Shown here one piece after another: positions 32,297-41,672 of a stretch of DNA of 46,306 nucleotides. Both the position numbers and the translations under genes were made by a program. A model generated the notes under the pieces. That model saw only the letters and a program-made list of their open reading frames with translations. It was not told where the DNA came from and ran no database searches. The stretch covers positions 1-46,306 of the forward strand of contig VFJN01000049.1 in assembly GCA_009886035.1 (NCBI GenBank). The letters are read 5' to 3'. The stretch is from Actinomycetota bacterium. Lineage in GTDB: Bacteria > Actinomycetota > Acidimicrobiia > Acidimicrobiales > VFJN01. Position 1 is the stretch's first letter; each line of letters begins with the position of its first letter.

Positions 32297-33387
32297 CGGA
32301 GATGCCCTAGACGCTCGACCACGCGTGCAATCTGCTCATCGGACTGCACCACCGCCGAACGGATAAAGGGGGCGCCATCGGGACCATAGAACTCTCCCGG
32401 CGATACCACCACCCCTCCCCGGTCGGCGAGGAAACGCGCCAGGGCCCAGGCATCCCCATCGGGGGCAGGGCTCCACAGGTAGAACGCCCCGGCGGGCAGG
32501 GGCGTTTCGATGCCGATGGACCCGAGGGCGGTGGCGAGTTGTTCGAGCCGGCCCCAGTAGCGGCGCCGCTGATCATCCACATGAACGTCATCGGCCCAGG
32601 CCGCCACCGCTGCCGCCTGCACCGGGCCGGGCACCATAAACCCGGCGTGTTTGCGAAGTTCGGAGAGATAGCGCACCAGGTCGGCGTCACCCACGTAGAA
32701 CCCGGCGCGCACCCCGGCCAGATTCGACCGTTTCGACAGCGAGTGCACCGCCAAAACCCCTTCGGCACCGTGCTCGAGGATGGTGCGGGGCGGTCCTTCC
32801 CAGGTGAACTCGATGTAGCACTCGTCGGACAGCACCGGCACATTCCGGTGGCGACCCCACGCCGCCGCCGCCCCCAGATCGACGAGTTCCCCGGTGGGGT
32901 TGGCAGGCCCATTGACCCAAAGGCACAGTGCTCGATCGGCGTCGGCCGGGGCGATCTCGGCCAGGGTGCGATACGGCACGGCGCGACACCCCGCCAGGGT
33001 GGCCCCCATGGCATAGGTGGGATAACTGATCGCCGGGTACAAGACCGTGTCGAGATCGGGGCGACGGAGACGCAGCCACTGGGGCAGACCCGCCACCAGT
33101 TCCTTGCTGCCCACACAAGCCGCCACCCCTGACGGGTCCACCTCTACGCCCAGGCGACGCGCCATCCATCCCGCCGCCGCCGTGCGGTAAGCCAGCGTGC
33201 CGACGGACGGCGGATAGCCCCGCTCCGCCCCTGAGCGGGCGAGCGCTTCGATCACCGAGGTCGCCGGGGGATCACCCGGAGTGCCGATCGACAGGTCGAC
33301 GAGACCACCGTCGTGGTGGGCGGCGTATCCCTTCAGTTCGTCGAGCCGGTCGTAAGGGTACGGCGGGGGCAGAAACGGCTCGGTCAC
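32293..33387 (-). CDS. dapC: Succinyldiaminopimelate transaminase
   Basis: A 364-aa fold-type I PLP aminotransferase. Lys219 in SLSKRSNLAGVR forms the internal aldimine. NGPANPTGE, LSDECYIEF and YPTYAMGATLAG are cofactor and substrate motifs. The final Arg region (PFIRSAV) binds the carboxylate. Similarity to DapC of actinobacteria and its place among dapD, dapE and dapF support the assignment over a generic aminotransferase. It overlaps hflX by 4 bp (ATGA) and is the last gene of the leftward recA operon. Confidence 0.9.
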   Translation of the reverse strand: MTEPFLPPPYPYDRLDELKGYAAHHDGGLVDLSIGTPGDPPATSVIEALARSGAERGYPPSVGTLAYRTAAAGWMARRLGVEVDPSGVAACVGSKELVAGLPQWLRLRRPDLDTVLYPAISYPTYAMGATLAGCRAVPYRTLAEIAPADADRALCLWVNGPANPTGELVDLGAAAAWGRHRNVPVLSDECYIEFTWEGPPRTILEHGAEGVLAVHSLSKRSNLAGVRAGFYVGDADLVRYLSELRKHAGFMVPGPVQAAAVAAWADDVHVDDQRRRYWGRLEQLATALGSIGIETPLPAGAFYLWSPAPDGDAWALARFLADRGGVVVSPGEFYGPDGAPFIRSAVVQSDEQIARVVERLGHLR

Positions 33388-34670
33388 GGGCGCACCAAAA
33401 AGGCCGAAAAGTGACCGAGGGAGGCATCGTCGAAACGCACCCGGAGACGCATCGCGTCATCATCGGCGGCTTCGCTCAGCACCTCCCCTTCCCGGTGGAC
33501 TTTGGCCAGCACGTCGCCGCGGTCGTAGGGGATGAGCAACTCCACCACGTTGGTCAGCGCCCGCAACCGGGCCGCGATGGTGAGGAGCAAACCTTCCACG
33601 CCCTCGCCGGTGGTGGCACTAAAGGCCACCGCACCCTCGTGGGCCGCCGCGAGGCGAGCGGCATCGGCCGGGGCCCGGTCGGCCTTGTTGAAGGCGTAGA
33701 GCACCGGCACCTCATCGGCCTCGATCTCGCGCAGGACGGTGCGCACCGCCCTGATGTTGCCGTCGATGTCCAGCGCCGAGGAATCGACCACGTGGACGAG
33801 GAGATCGGCATCGGCGGCCACCGAGAGGGTGGACGTGAAGGCCTGCACCAACTGATGGGGCAGGTTGCGAATGAAACCCACGGTGTCGGTGAGCAACACC
33901 TTCTCTCCCCCGGGGAGGTCGAGCCGGCGCGTCGTGGCATCCAGGGTGGCGAAGAGGCGGTCCTCCACCAGTACTCCGGCGTCGGTGAGTTTATTCAACA
34001 GAGTGGACTTACCCGCGTTGGTGTAGCCCACGATGGCCACCCGCTGGGTGCGGCTGCGGTGTTGCGACTTCCGCTGCGTGGCCCGGTGCTTATCCAGTTC
34101 CCGCAACTCGGCTTCGAGCTTGTGGATGCGCCGTTGGATCCGACGCCGATCCACCTCCAGTTGGGTCTCCCCCGGGCCGCGCGTGCCGATCCGGGCACCG
34201 CCCGCCGACGCGCCACCCCCCTGTTGGGACAGCGCCAATCCCTTGCCCCGGATGCGCGGCAGTCGATACCGCAGGAGGGCCAGTTCCACCTGCGCCTTGC
34301 CTTCCTGGCTGTGCGCGTTCTGGGCGAAGATGTCGAGAATCACGGCGGTGCGGTCGATGGCGGTGCGCCCGAGGAGCTTTTCGAGGTTCCGCTGCTGGGC
34401 GGGCGTCAGTTCGTTGTCGAAGACCACGGTGTCGCAGTCTGTTTCGAGAGCGATCTCCCGGAGTTCCTCCACCTTGCCCTTGCCGATGTAGGTGGGTGGA
34501 TCGGGAGCCGACCGGCGCTGCAGGAGGCGAGCCACCTCATCGGCCCCGGCGGTATCCACGAGTTGGGAGAGTTCGTCGAGACCCGCTTCGGTGTCCTCCA
34601 CCCGTTGCGGTGGCAAGGTGACCCCCACCAGCACGATCTTCTCCCGAAAGGCGCGGTCAATCAGCGACAC
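33384..34670 (-). CDS. hflX: Ribosome-associated GTPase HflX
   Basis: A 428-aa GTPase that splits or rescues stalled 50S/70S ribosomes. The N-terminal HflX domain includes PPTYIGKGKVEELREIA and FDNELTPAQQRNLE. A coiled linker (RRRIQRRIHKLEAELRELDK) follows. The G domain has G1 GYTNAGKST (215-223), G3 DTVGF and G4 NKAD. GTG 34670 has GAGGA with a 6-nt spacer and begins just after dapF ends, so it is preferred over an in-frame ATG at 34778 inside dapF. Confidence 0.96.
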   Translation of the reverse strand: MSLIDRAFREKIVLVGVTLPPQRVEDTEAGLDELSQLVDTAGADEVARLLQRRSAPDPPTYIGKGKVEELREIALETDCDTVVFDNELTPAQQRNLEKLLGRTAIDRTAVILDIFAQNAHSQEGKAQVELALLRYRLPRIRGKGLALSQQGGGASAGGARIGTRGPGETQLEVDRRRIQRRIHKLEAELRELDKHRATQRKSQHRSRTQRVAIVGYTNAGKSTLLNKLTDAGVLVEDRLFATLDATTRRLDLPGGEKVLLTDTVGFIRNLPHQLVQAFTSTLSVAADADLLVHVVDSSALDIDGNIRAVRTVLREIEADEVPVLYAFNKADRAPADAARLAAAHEGAVAFSATTGEGVEGLLLTIAARLRALTNVVELLIPYDRGDVLAKVHREGEVLSEAADDDAMRLRVRFDDASLGHFSAFLVRP

Positions 34671-34689
34671 GAGCAGTCCTCGGGGTTCG

Positions 34690-35484
34690 TCACGGCCACG
34701 GGGTTTCGATGGTGGCGACCGAGCGGGTGTCGCCGGTGAGCACGACGGGCTCGCCGAGGGTGATCTCCAGCGCACCACCGGGCATATGTACGGCGGTGTG
34801 CGCCCCGGTGATGCCCCACTGCTGGGCCGCGGCGGCCACGGCGCAGGATCCGGTACCGCACGACAACGTGGGGCCCACCCCTCGTTCGTACACCACGGCG
34901 GCGAGCCCGTCGGCCCGGGGCCGGAAGATCTCCACGTTGGCTCCGCCGGGCGTGGAGTGATCGATGGAGGACCCCAAGGTGATCAGCTCATCACGATCGG
35001 GTAGTTCGGTGCCGCCCCACTGCAGCACGATGTGCGGGTTCCCCAGCTCCACGCGAACGGCGCGAAGCACCTGGCCATCCACCCACTCGGGGGTTTCCTC
35101 CCCCACCTGGGCCAACCCCATCTCCACGCTCATTCGGTGGCGGTTGGGATCGGTCTGAGACAGCACCCGCACGGTGCGCACTCCCGCATCGGTGGCCACC
35201 TTCACGACCGGCGGTGCCACCAGACCAGCCTGAAACACCGCCTGGGCCAAACAGCGGATGCCGTTACCGCTCATCTCGGCCGATGAACCGTCGGCATTCA
35301 GTAATCGCATGGTCACGTCGGCATCACCCTGACCCTCGGTGACCCACAGCAACCCATCGGCCCCGATGCCGGTGCGCCGGTCGCACAGCGCGATCGCCAT
35401 TTCCGGCCCCACCGGGTAGGCGGCGGCGAGGTCGATCACGACCAGAAAGTCGTTACCCAGCCCGTGGTGCTTCGTGAGTTGCAT
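34690..35484 (-). CDS. dapF: Diaminopimelate epimerase
   Basis: A 264-aa cofactor-free epimerase converting LL- to meso-diaminopimelate. The two catalytic cysteines are Cys78 in MSGNGIRC and Cys209 in LSCGTGSCA. KHHGLGNDFLV is the N-terminal substrate motif. It sits 4 bp behind miaA and 19 bp before hflX in the leftward operon. The meso-DAP product feeds lysine and peptidoglycan synthesis. Confidence 0.97.
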   Translation of the reverse strand: MQLTKHHGLGNDFLVVIDLAAAYPVGPEMAIALCDRRTGIGADGLLWVTEGQGDADVTMRLLNADGSSAEMSGNGIRCLAQAVFQAGLVAPPVVKVATDAGVRTVRVLSQTDPNRHRMSVEMGLAQVGEETPEWVDGQVLRAVRVELGNPHIVLQWGGTELPDRDELITLGSSIDHSTPGGANVEIFRPRADGLAAVVYERGVGPTLSCGTGSCAVAAAAQQWGITGAHTAVHMPGGALEITLGEPVVLTGDTRSVATIETPWP

Positions 35485-35488
35485 GCCC

Positions 35489-36403
35489 TCAGCAGCCTAG
35501 GTGCGCGGCCAGGTCGTCTACGAGCAGGTTCGCCTCACCGGTGGCGTCGAGCCAGGAAATACGCGGGTCTCGGCCGAACCACGCTCGTTGCCGACGGGCG
35601 AACCGGGCGGTGCGGGCCACCGCTTGATCAACGGCGGCCGACAGGCTCATCTCACCCGCCTGGAAAGCAGCCAACTCCAGATAGCCGAGGGCCTGCCGAG
35701 CGGTGGGAGACATCGGACGCGGCGCCGCCATCAGACCGGCCACCTCGGCCAGGAACCCTTGCGCCAATTGCTCGTCGTAACGCTCCCGTATCCGTACCCG
35801 CAGGGTCTCGGGATCTCGCCGGATTCCCACCATGGTGAAGGGCGCCGGCGGGTGCGCTTCCATGCCCGGACCGAAACTGGAGAAAGGACGACCACTACCA
35901 ACGGTCACCTCGAGCGCCCGGACGATCCGCCGTCGATTCCCCGGATCGATACGCGACGCCCCCAGGGGGTCCTGCCTCTGGAGTTGGGCAAAGAGCGCCG
36001 CCGTAGCGGGGTTGGCCTCGATGGTGGCGCGGGCGGCGGGGAACTGACCCGGGATATCCAGATCATCCACGATGGCCTGCACATACAGGCCGGTGCCCCC
36101 CACGAGCAGGGCCCGTCGACCGCGAGAGGCGATGTCGGCGATTATCGCCATCACCTCTCGCTGAAACCACGCCACCGAACTGCTCTCCCACGGATCGAGA
36201 CGATCGATCATGTGGTGGGGCACCTCGGCCTGTTCCGCCAGGGTGGGTTTGGCCGTCCCGATGTCCATCCCTCGGTAGACCTGCATCGAATCGACCGACA
36301 CCAGTTCCCAGGAAGGATCACGGCGCGCCAGGGCCAAGGCCAGCGCCGACTTTCCCGTGGCGGTGGCCCCCACCAACACGGCGTGGGGGGTCTCCGGGCT
36401 CAC
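35489..36403 (-). CDS. miaA: tRNA dimethylallyltransferase
   Basis: A 304-aa enzyme that prenylates A37 of tRNAs reading UNN codons. P-loop GATATGKS (12-19), VSVDSMQVYRGMDIGTAKPT (substrate Asp and DSMQVY motif), VGGTGLYVQA and the C-terminal RFARRQRAWF are diagnostic. It overlaps miaB by 4 bp (ATGA); the two enzymes act in series to make ms2i6A. Confidence 0.97.
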   Translation of the reverse strand: MSPETPHAVLVGATATGKSALALALARRDPSWELVSVDSMQVYRGMDIGTAKPTLAEQAEVPHHMIDRLDPWESSSVAWFQREVMAIIADIASRGRRALLVGGTGLYVQAIVDDLDIPGQFPAARATIEANPATAALFAQLQRQDPLGASRIDPGNRRRIVRALEVTVGSGRPFSSFGPGMEAHPPAPFTMVGIRRDPETLRVRIRERYDEQLAQGFLAEVAGLMAAPRPMSPTARQALGYLELAAFQAGEMSLSAAVDQAVARTARFARRQRAWFGRDPRISWLDATGEANLLVDDLAAHLGC

Positions 36404-37821
36404 TCGAGAAGCAACGGCAGGCGCGTTTTGTGGCTCGGGGACGCCACTACCTCAACCAACTCGCCCCGGAGATGATGGGGAGCGGCGCCGGTCACCCGTA
36501 CGGTGGCGTAGCTGCCGGGCCGGATCGGGTCAGAGGTGAAGTGGAGGAGCTTGTTCTGCTCGGTGCGGCTCGACAGCACGGCCGGGTCCTTGCGCGACGG
36601 TCCCTCCACCAGCACTTCCTCGATATGGCCGATGCGGGCCTCGTGACGGGCCAAGCCGCTTCGTTCCACCACGATATGGAGGCGTTCGAAACGCTCCGCC
36701 ACCACCTCGGCAGCCACAAACAAGTCGGTCCGCTCGGCCGCTTCGGTGCCGGGCCGAGGGCTGTAGATGAAGGTGTAGGCACTGTCGTAGGCCGCCTCGG
36801 CCACCACTTCGAGGGTGCGTTCAAAGTCGTCGTCGGTTTCGCCCGGGAACCCCACGATCACATCGGTTGTGACCGCCAGACCCGGCATGGCCTGCCGGGC
36901 CGCCCTGAGTCGTTCGAGATAGCGATCGGCCGTGTAGCCCCGGTGCATGGCCGCCAGCACCCGATCGCTCCCCGACTGCAGTGGGAGGTGCAAGTGCTCA
37001 CACACCGCTGGCGTTTCGGCCATGGCGGCGATCGTCTCCGGGCTCAGGTCCTTGGGGTGGGGGCTGGTGTAACGCACCCGGCGAATGCCCTCCAGGGCCC
37101 CAATCTCTCGCAGGAGTCGGTCGAACTGCGGCCGCACCCGTCCCGCGCCGCCCAACTGTCGTTCGGCCAGGGCAAGATCCCGACCATAGCTATTCACGTT
37201 TTGGCCGAGAAGCGTGACCTCGGTGACCCCCTCGGCGGCGGCCGTGCGCACCTCATTGATGATGTCGGTGAAGGGCCGGCTTATCTCTTTCCCGCGCACC
37301 GATGGGACGATGCAAAACGCGCAGCTGTTGTCGCAGCCAATCTGGATCGTGACCCATCCCGCCCACGGAACCTGGCGGCGCACGGGAAGGGCCGACGGGA
37401 AGGCATCGAGATCAGCGGCGACGGTCTCCTCGAGGATCTCCACGATCGATTGCCCCGCCGCCCGGGACTCATGCAACAGATCGGCGGCTCGGTGCACATT
37501 GTGGGTGCCGAGCACCACGTCGACGTAGGGGGCACGGTCGGTGACGGTGGTGCGGTCCTTCTGGGCCAGGCAACCCGCCACCATGATCTGCATGCCGGGC
37601 TTGCGGTCCTTCACCGATTTCAGGTGACCCAGAGTGCCGTAGAGCTTGTTGTCGGCGTTCTCCCGGATGCAGCAGGTGTTGAGCACCACCACATCGGCAT
37701 CCTCGGCTCGGCTGGTCTCCACCAAGCCGTCGGCCTGGAGTAGGCCGGCGATGCGCTCGGAATCGTGTTCATTCATCTGACACCCGAAGGTGCGGAGGAA
37801 GAAACGGCGGGGCTCGGTCAC
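36400..37821 (-). CDS. miaB: tRNA-2-methylthio-N6-dimethylallyladenosine synthase
   Basis: A 473-aa radical-SAM methylthiotransferase. The N-terminal UPF0004 domain binds the auxiliary 4Fe-4S with Cys14, Cys50 and Cys84 (TFGCQMNEHD; NTCCIREN; AGCLAQ). The radical-SAM triad is Cys163, Cys167 and Cys170 (CDNSCAFCIVPS). A C-terminal TRAM domain follows. GTG 37821 (VTEPRRFFLRTFGC) is chosen because longer starts run into recA coding sequence. It begins 34 bp after recA, and no recX gene lies between. Confidence 0.96.
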   Translation of the reverse strand: MTEPRRFFLRTFGCQMNEHDSERIAGLLQADGLVETSRAEDADVVVLNTCCIRENADNKLYGTLGHLKSVKDRKPGMQIMVAGCLAQKDRTTVTDRAPYVDVVLGTHNVHRAADLLHESRAAGQSIVEILEETVAADLDAFPSALPVRRQVPWAGWVTIQIGCDNSCAFCIVPSVRGKEISRPFTDIINEVRTAAAEGVTEVTLLGQNVNSYGRDLALAERQLGGAGRVRPQFDRLLREIGALEGIRRVRYTSPHPKDLSPETIAAMAETPAVCEHLHLPLQSGSDRVLAAMHRGYTADRYLERLRAARQAMPGLAVTTDVIVGFPGETDDDFERTLEVVAEAAYDSAYTFIYSPRPGTEAAERTDLFVAAEVVAERFERLHIVVERSGLARHEARIGHIEEVLVEGPSRKDPAVLSSRTEQNKLLHFTSDPIRPGSYATVRVTGAAPHHLRGELVEVVASPSHKTRLPLLLE

Positions 37822-37855
37822 GGCCGTCAGGTTATCGACGACCGTGACCGAGACC

Positions 37856-38926
37856 TCAGTCGTCGAGGCTGATCGGCTGATCGTCGGGGTGGACCGCACC
37901 CTCGGCCGCCTCGGCTTCGGCGTCGAGATCGACACCGATACCCATCTGTACCCGGATGCGCTCGGAGATCTCGATCATGATCTCCGGGTTGTCGTGGAGG
38001 AACTGCTTGGCGTTCTCCCGGCCCTGGCCGAGTTGCTCGCCTTCGTACGTATACCAAGCGCCCGACTTCTTCACGATGTCGTTGTCCACTCCGATATCGA
38101 GCACGCCACCCTCACGGCTCACACCCTTGCCGTACATGATGTCGAACTCGGCCTGACGGAACGGCGGGGCGCATTTGTTCTTCACGACCTTCACCCGGGT
38201 GCGGTTGCCCACCACCTCGACACCATCTTTGATGGACTCGATACGCCGAATGTCCAGCCGGACCGAACTGTAGAACTTCAGGGCCCGACCGCCCGGCGTG
38301 GTCTCAGGACTGCCGAACATCACGCCGATCTTCTCACGGAGCTGGTTGATGAAGATGAGGATCGTGTCGGTCTTGTTGAGGTTGGCCGTGAGCTTGCGGA
38401 GGGCCTGGGACATGAGCCGGGCCTGGAGGCCCATGTGGCTATCGCCCATATCGCCTTCGATCTCGGCCCGAGGAGTGAGCGCCGCCACCGAGTCGATCAC
38501 GACAACATCGATGGCCCCGGAACGCACGAGCATGTCGGTGATCTCGAGGGCTTGCTCACCCGTGTCGGGCTGGGAGATGAGCAGTTCATCCACATCCACC
38601 CCGATGGCCCGGGCGTAAATGGGATCCATGGCGTGCTCGGCATCCACGTAGGCACAGATGCCGCCCAGCCGTTGCGCCTCGGCCACCACATGCATGGCGA
38701 GGGTGGACTTGCCGGAAGACTCCGGGCCGTAGATCTCGGTAACCCGGCCGCGCGGTAGGCCACCGATGCCCAAGGCGAGGTCGAGGGCCAACGCCCCGGT
38801 GGGCACCGTGCCGATCACCATCGAGCCCTTCTCACCCATCTTCATCACGGCACCCTTGCCGTACTGCTTTTCGATACTGGCCAGACTTAGCTCCAGCGCC
38901 TTCTGCTTGTCCTTGTTCTGTTCCAC
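37856..38926 (-). CDS. recA: Recombinase RecA
   Basis: A 356-aa strand-exchange ATPase and LexA coprotease. Walker [10 protein letters not shown] (67-75), [40 protein letters not shown] and the acidic C-terminus (ending QPISLDD) are all present. No intein is visible. GTG 38926 is preceded by AGGAG about 7 nt upstream. It heads a leftward operon with miaB, miaA, dapF, hflX and dapC, controlled by a LexA box within its promoter. Confidence 0.98.
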   Translation of the reverse strand: MEQNKDKQKALELSLASIEKQYGKGAVMKMGEKGSMVIGTVPTGALALDLALGIGGLPRGRVTEIYGPESSGKSTLAMHVVAEAQRLGGICAYVDAEHAMDPIYARAIGVDVDELLISQPDTGEQALEITDMLVRSGAIDVVVIDSVAALTPRAEIEGDMGDSHMGLQARLMSQALRKLTANLNKTDTILIFINQLREKIGVMFGSPETTPGGRALKFYSSVRLDIRRIESIKDGVEVVGNRTRVKVVKNKCAPPFRQAEFDIMYGKGVSREGGVLDIGVDNDIVKKSGAWYTYEGEQLGQGRENAKQFLHDNPEIMIEISERIRVQMGIGVDLDAEAEAAEGAVHPDDQPISLDD

Positions 38927-39025
38927 CTGGCGTCTCCTCTTGCGTGCGGGTTTGCGTCTTGATCTGGGGGATGCCGTCGAACCTACGCAGGGGGTGTGAC
39001 AGCCCTGCCAAGCTCGAACGACACC

Positions 39026-39054
39026 AGTGTAGTTACGAACAGCCGTTCGATCAA
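39026..39054 (-). promoter_or_regulatory. recA: recA promoter with embedded LexA box
   Basis: On the minus strand, -35 TTGATC (39054-39049) and -10 TACACT (39031-39026) are separated by 17 bp. The perfect SOS box CGAACAGCCGTTCG (39036-39049) fills the spacer, so bound LexA would block RNA polymerase. The 5' leader is about 95 nt. Confidence 0.85.
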
Positions 39055-39086
39055 GGATGCGGGCGCCCCGGCCCTGCTCGGCACTG

Positions 39087-39106
39087 GCCACCCCCGCCAG
39101 GGTGGC
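39087..39106 (-). terminator. Hairpin between the DsbA-like gene and recA
   Basis: GCCACCC (39087-39093) pairs with GGGTGGC (39100-39106) around a 6-nt loop. It lies about 70 bp past the DsbA-like stop and upstream of the recA promoter, so it may insulate recA. There is no U-tract. Confidence 0.4.
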
Positions 39107-39174
39107 TGATCGGCGGGGGGGAGAGCGCGCCGCGGTCGACCTCCCGCGGGCCGGGGGTGAGGGGGATGGCCGGG

Positions 39175-39807
39175 TCAGATGTCGAACTGCGGGCGCCCGC
39201 GCCTTGACCGTTTTAGTTCACTGAAGTGAGGGTTGTGGCCGAGGACCACCACGGCGTCCCACAGATCCAACGCCTCCTGACCCTGGGGGGCCTCATTGAT
39301 GATCGGACCAAAGAAACTGGGCCCATCGGGGGGTCCGAAGGTGAGCACGGGGGTGCCAACGTTACCGCCACAGCGGTCGAGCGCGGCCTGTGTCTCCCCC
39401 GCGATGAGGGCATCGTGTTCGGTACTGGTGGCGGTAGCCCCCAGGCCCACCGGGTACCCCAGTGCCTCCAAAATGTGCGCCACCCCTGCCGGGGTATCGA
39501 AGCGGGCCGCATCCCCCTCATGGTGAATCGCCTCCCCGAAGGCGGTGAACAGTGGCAGCACCGCCGCCTCCCCCAACTCGATCCGCACGCCCGCCGCCAC
39601 CCGCAGCAACTCGAGGCCCCGGGTGTGGCGACGTTCGTAACCGGGGGCAAAATCCGTTGCGTAATCACGTTCACCATTAACCATGCGCAAAGAAATAAAC
39701 CGCCAAGTCACCTCGAGGGGTCGCTCCTCCATGACATTGACCACCCAGCGCGACGTGAGCCACGCCCAGGGGCAGACAGGATCCCAGAAGAAATCGACTT
39801 CAGTCAT
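39175..39807 (-). CDS. DsbA-family thioredoxin-fold protein (Rv2466c-like)
   Basis: A 210-aa thioredoxin-fold protein. [19 protein letters not shown] holds a single active-site Cys12 in a CPWA motif, then [13 protein letters not shown], as in the mycothiol-linked Rv2466c group. A helical insert precedes [20 protein letters not shown], with the cis-Pro. Rv2466c is a mycothiol-dependent nitroreductase/disulfide reductase; with only one Cys this member resembles a glutathione-S-transferase kappa or monothiol form. It is cytoplasmic. It lies 65 bp downstream of cinA on the same strand. Confidence 0.85.
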   Translation of the reverse strand: MTEVDFFWDPVCPWAWLTSRWVVNVMEERPLEVTWRFISLRMVNGERDYATDFAPGYERRHTRGLELLRVAAGVRIELGEAAVLPLFTAFGEAIHHEGDAARFDTPAGVAHILEALGYPVGLGATATSTEHDALIAGETQAALDRCGGNVGTPVLTFGPPDGPSFFGPIINEAPQGQEALDLWDAVVVLGHNPHFSELKRSRRGRPQFDI

Positions 39808-39872
39808 GACCCGGTTCTACTTCACCGCCCAGGCCCACCGGGAGAAGGGAAGCCAAGACGGTCGCCATCAGC

Positions 39873-41105
39873 TCAGCGCAACAATCGCCGCCGGAGACGA
39901 TCCATGGCGGAAATCACCGCCATCTGGCGCACACGATCACGATCGCCGGGGAGTTCAATGCGGATCGCGGCGGCCTCATCGGGGCCGGCGATCCCGATCC
40001 ACACCACCCCCGGTGGCTCACCATCTTGCTCGGTGGGCCCGGCCACGCCGGTAGTGGAAAGACCGATGTCGGCCCCCAGCAACCGCCGCACGCCCGTGGC
40101 CATGGCGAGCGCCGCGGCTTCGGACACCACCGGACCCTCCGGCACGTCGAGCAGGTCGGTCTTTACATCGCTGGCGTAGGAGACGACGCCGCCCCGGAAC
40201 CAGTCGCTGGCTCCCGGTACCGCCACCACCCGCGAGGCCATGAGGCCCCCGGTGAGCGACTCGGCTACCGCCAGGGTGAGGCCCTGGGCCACCAGCAACC
40301 TGCCCACCTCGGCTTCCATCGGAAGGTCTTCATTGGTGAACACGTGATCCCCCAACACGGCGCGCACCTCGGCCTCCTCGGCATCGAGGAGGGCATCGGC
40401 CTCTGCGCGAGTGGCCGAGCGGGCCGTGAGGCGGACCTTGATGCCTTCGATGCCACTGGCCAGGAACGCAAGAGTGGGGTTGCCGGCGAGGTCGAGAGCC
40501 ACCACTCGCGGGTCGAGCAGTTCCGAGATCCGCGACTCGCTCTCCCCCCACGTGCGCAACACTCGGCTCACAAAGACCTGCGGGGCCCCCGACCGGCGGA
40601 CCAGGTCCGGGAGCACGGCCCGCTCGATCATCTCCTTCATCTCATAAGGCACCCCGGGGACGGCGTAGATGACCTTGTCGCCCACCGGGCAGATCAGCCC
40701 CGGGGCCGTCCCGGTGCGCTGCTCGATCACGACGGCACCTTCCGGCACGTCGGCCTGGCGAAGGTTGTTCTCCGCCATCACCCGCCCGCGCGACTCGAAG
40801 AGCCCGCGGATGACCTCGCCGATTTCGGGATGGTGCACCAACCCCACGCCCATCACCTGGGCGATGGCCTCGCGGGTGATGTCGTCCTGGGTGGGGCCGA
40901 GGCCGCCGCACAGGATGACCGCCTCGGCCCGTTCGAGCGCCTCGTTGATGCAGGCCACGATGCGCTCGAGGTTGTCGCCCACCTTCGTTTGACGCAGGTG
41001 CTCGATGCCAGCGATGGCCAACTGCTCCCCCATCCAGGAGGAATTCGTGTCGATGATCTGCCCGAGTAACAACTCGGTGCCAATGGCCACGATCTCGCAT
41101 CGCAT
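39873..41105 (-). CDS. cinA: CinA family protein (nicotinamide-nucleotide amidase/ADP-ribose pyrophosphatase)
   Basis: A 410-aa two-domain protein. The N-terminal MoaB/COG1058 domain begins RCEIVAIGTELLLGQIIDTN and includes CGGLGPTQDDITREA and YAVPGVPYEMKEM. The C-terminal amidase domain contains VAESLTGGLMASRVVAVPGA and DIGLSTTGVAGP. The pair salvages NMN/NAD breakdown products. It lies 3 bp behind pgsA in the rimO-pgsA-cinA operon, a common actinobacterial order. Confidence 0.96.
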   Translation of the reverse strand: MRCEIVAIGTELLLGQIIDTNSSWMGEQLAIAGIEHLRQTKVGDNLERIVACINEALERAEAVILCGGLGPTQDDITREAIAQVMGVGLVHHPEIGEVIRGLFESRGRVMAENNLRQADVPEGAVVIEQRTGTAPGLICPVGDKVIYAVPGVPYEMKEMIERAVLPDLVRRSGAPQVFVSRVLRTWGESESRISELLDPRVVALDLAGNPTLAFLASGIEGIKVRLTARSATRAEADALLDAEEAEVRAVLGDHVFTNEDLPMEAEVGRLLVAQGLTLAVAESLTGGLMASRVVAVPGASDWFRGGVVSYASDVKTDLLDVPEGPVVSEAAALAMATGVRRLLGADIGLSTTGVAGPTEQDGEPPGVVWIGIAGPDEAAAIRIELPGDRDRVRQMAVISAMDRLRRRLLR

Positions 41106-41108
41106 GGG

Positions 41109-41672
41109 CTAGCGAGAACCCAACACGGTGACGGCGCGACGACCCTCCGCCAGATATTGCGCGCCGCTCCATAGCGTCAGTACCAGCGCCGCCGCCAAAA
41201 TCCCGTTGGCCACCCAGGGGAAGTCACCCGCGGTGAGCGGGAGCAACCCAAAGCCCACCGCCACCTCCTGCACCACTGTCTTGGTCTTGGCCATGCCGCT
41301 AGCGGGCACCGCCAAACCTCGCCGACCCCAATAAGAACGCAGCCCTTGGATACCTATCTCACGCGCCGTGATGATGGCCACGGGCACCCACCAGAACGTG
41401 CCGTTAGCCACCAGGGCAAACATCACGCCGAGCACCAGCACCTTGTCGGCCAAGGGATCGAGGAAGGCACCGGAACGGGTGGTGCCCTGACGCCGAGCGA
41501 TCAGCCCGTCGATGCCGTCGGTCACACACAGGGCGATCCAGAGCACCAACGCCACCCACGAGTCGCCCGAGTGGGCCACGATGGCAATCAGCGGCAGCGT
41601 GAGGATCAGTCGACCGGCCGTCACCAGATTGGCGGGCGTAGCGAGGGCCGAGGGCCCGAACTTCCCGGTCAT
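41109..41672 (-). CDS. pgsA: CDP-diacylglycerol-glycerol-3-phosphate 3-phosphatidyltransferase
   Basis: A 187-aa membrane enzyme. DGIDGLIARRQGTTRSGAFL followed by DPLADK contains the CDP-alcohol phosphatidyltransferase motif DGxxAR-x8-G-x3-D-x3-D. Six hydrophobic helices are spread along it, beginning TPANLVTAGRLILTLPLIAI. It makes phosphatidylglycerophosphate for anionic phospholipid. Start ATG 41672 overlaps the rimO stop (ATGA). An in-frame ATG at 41735 would lie inside rimO. Confidence 0.95.
   Translation of the reverse strand: MTGKFGPSALATPANLVTAGRLILTLPLIAIVAHSGDSWVALVLWIALCVTDGIDGLIARRQGTTRSGAFLDPLADKVLVLGVMFALVANGTFWWVPVAIITAREIGIQGLRSYWGRRGLAVPASGMAKTKTVVQEVAVGFGLLPLTAGDFPWVANGILAAALVLTLWSGAQYLAEGRRAVTVLGSR

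Noticed and set aside
33411-34739. 442-codon plus-strand frame opposite hflX
   Set aside because: The minus-strand frame has full HflX GTPase motifs; the opposite frame is a GC artefact.
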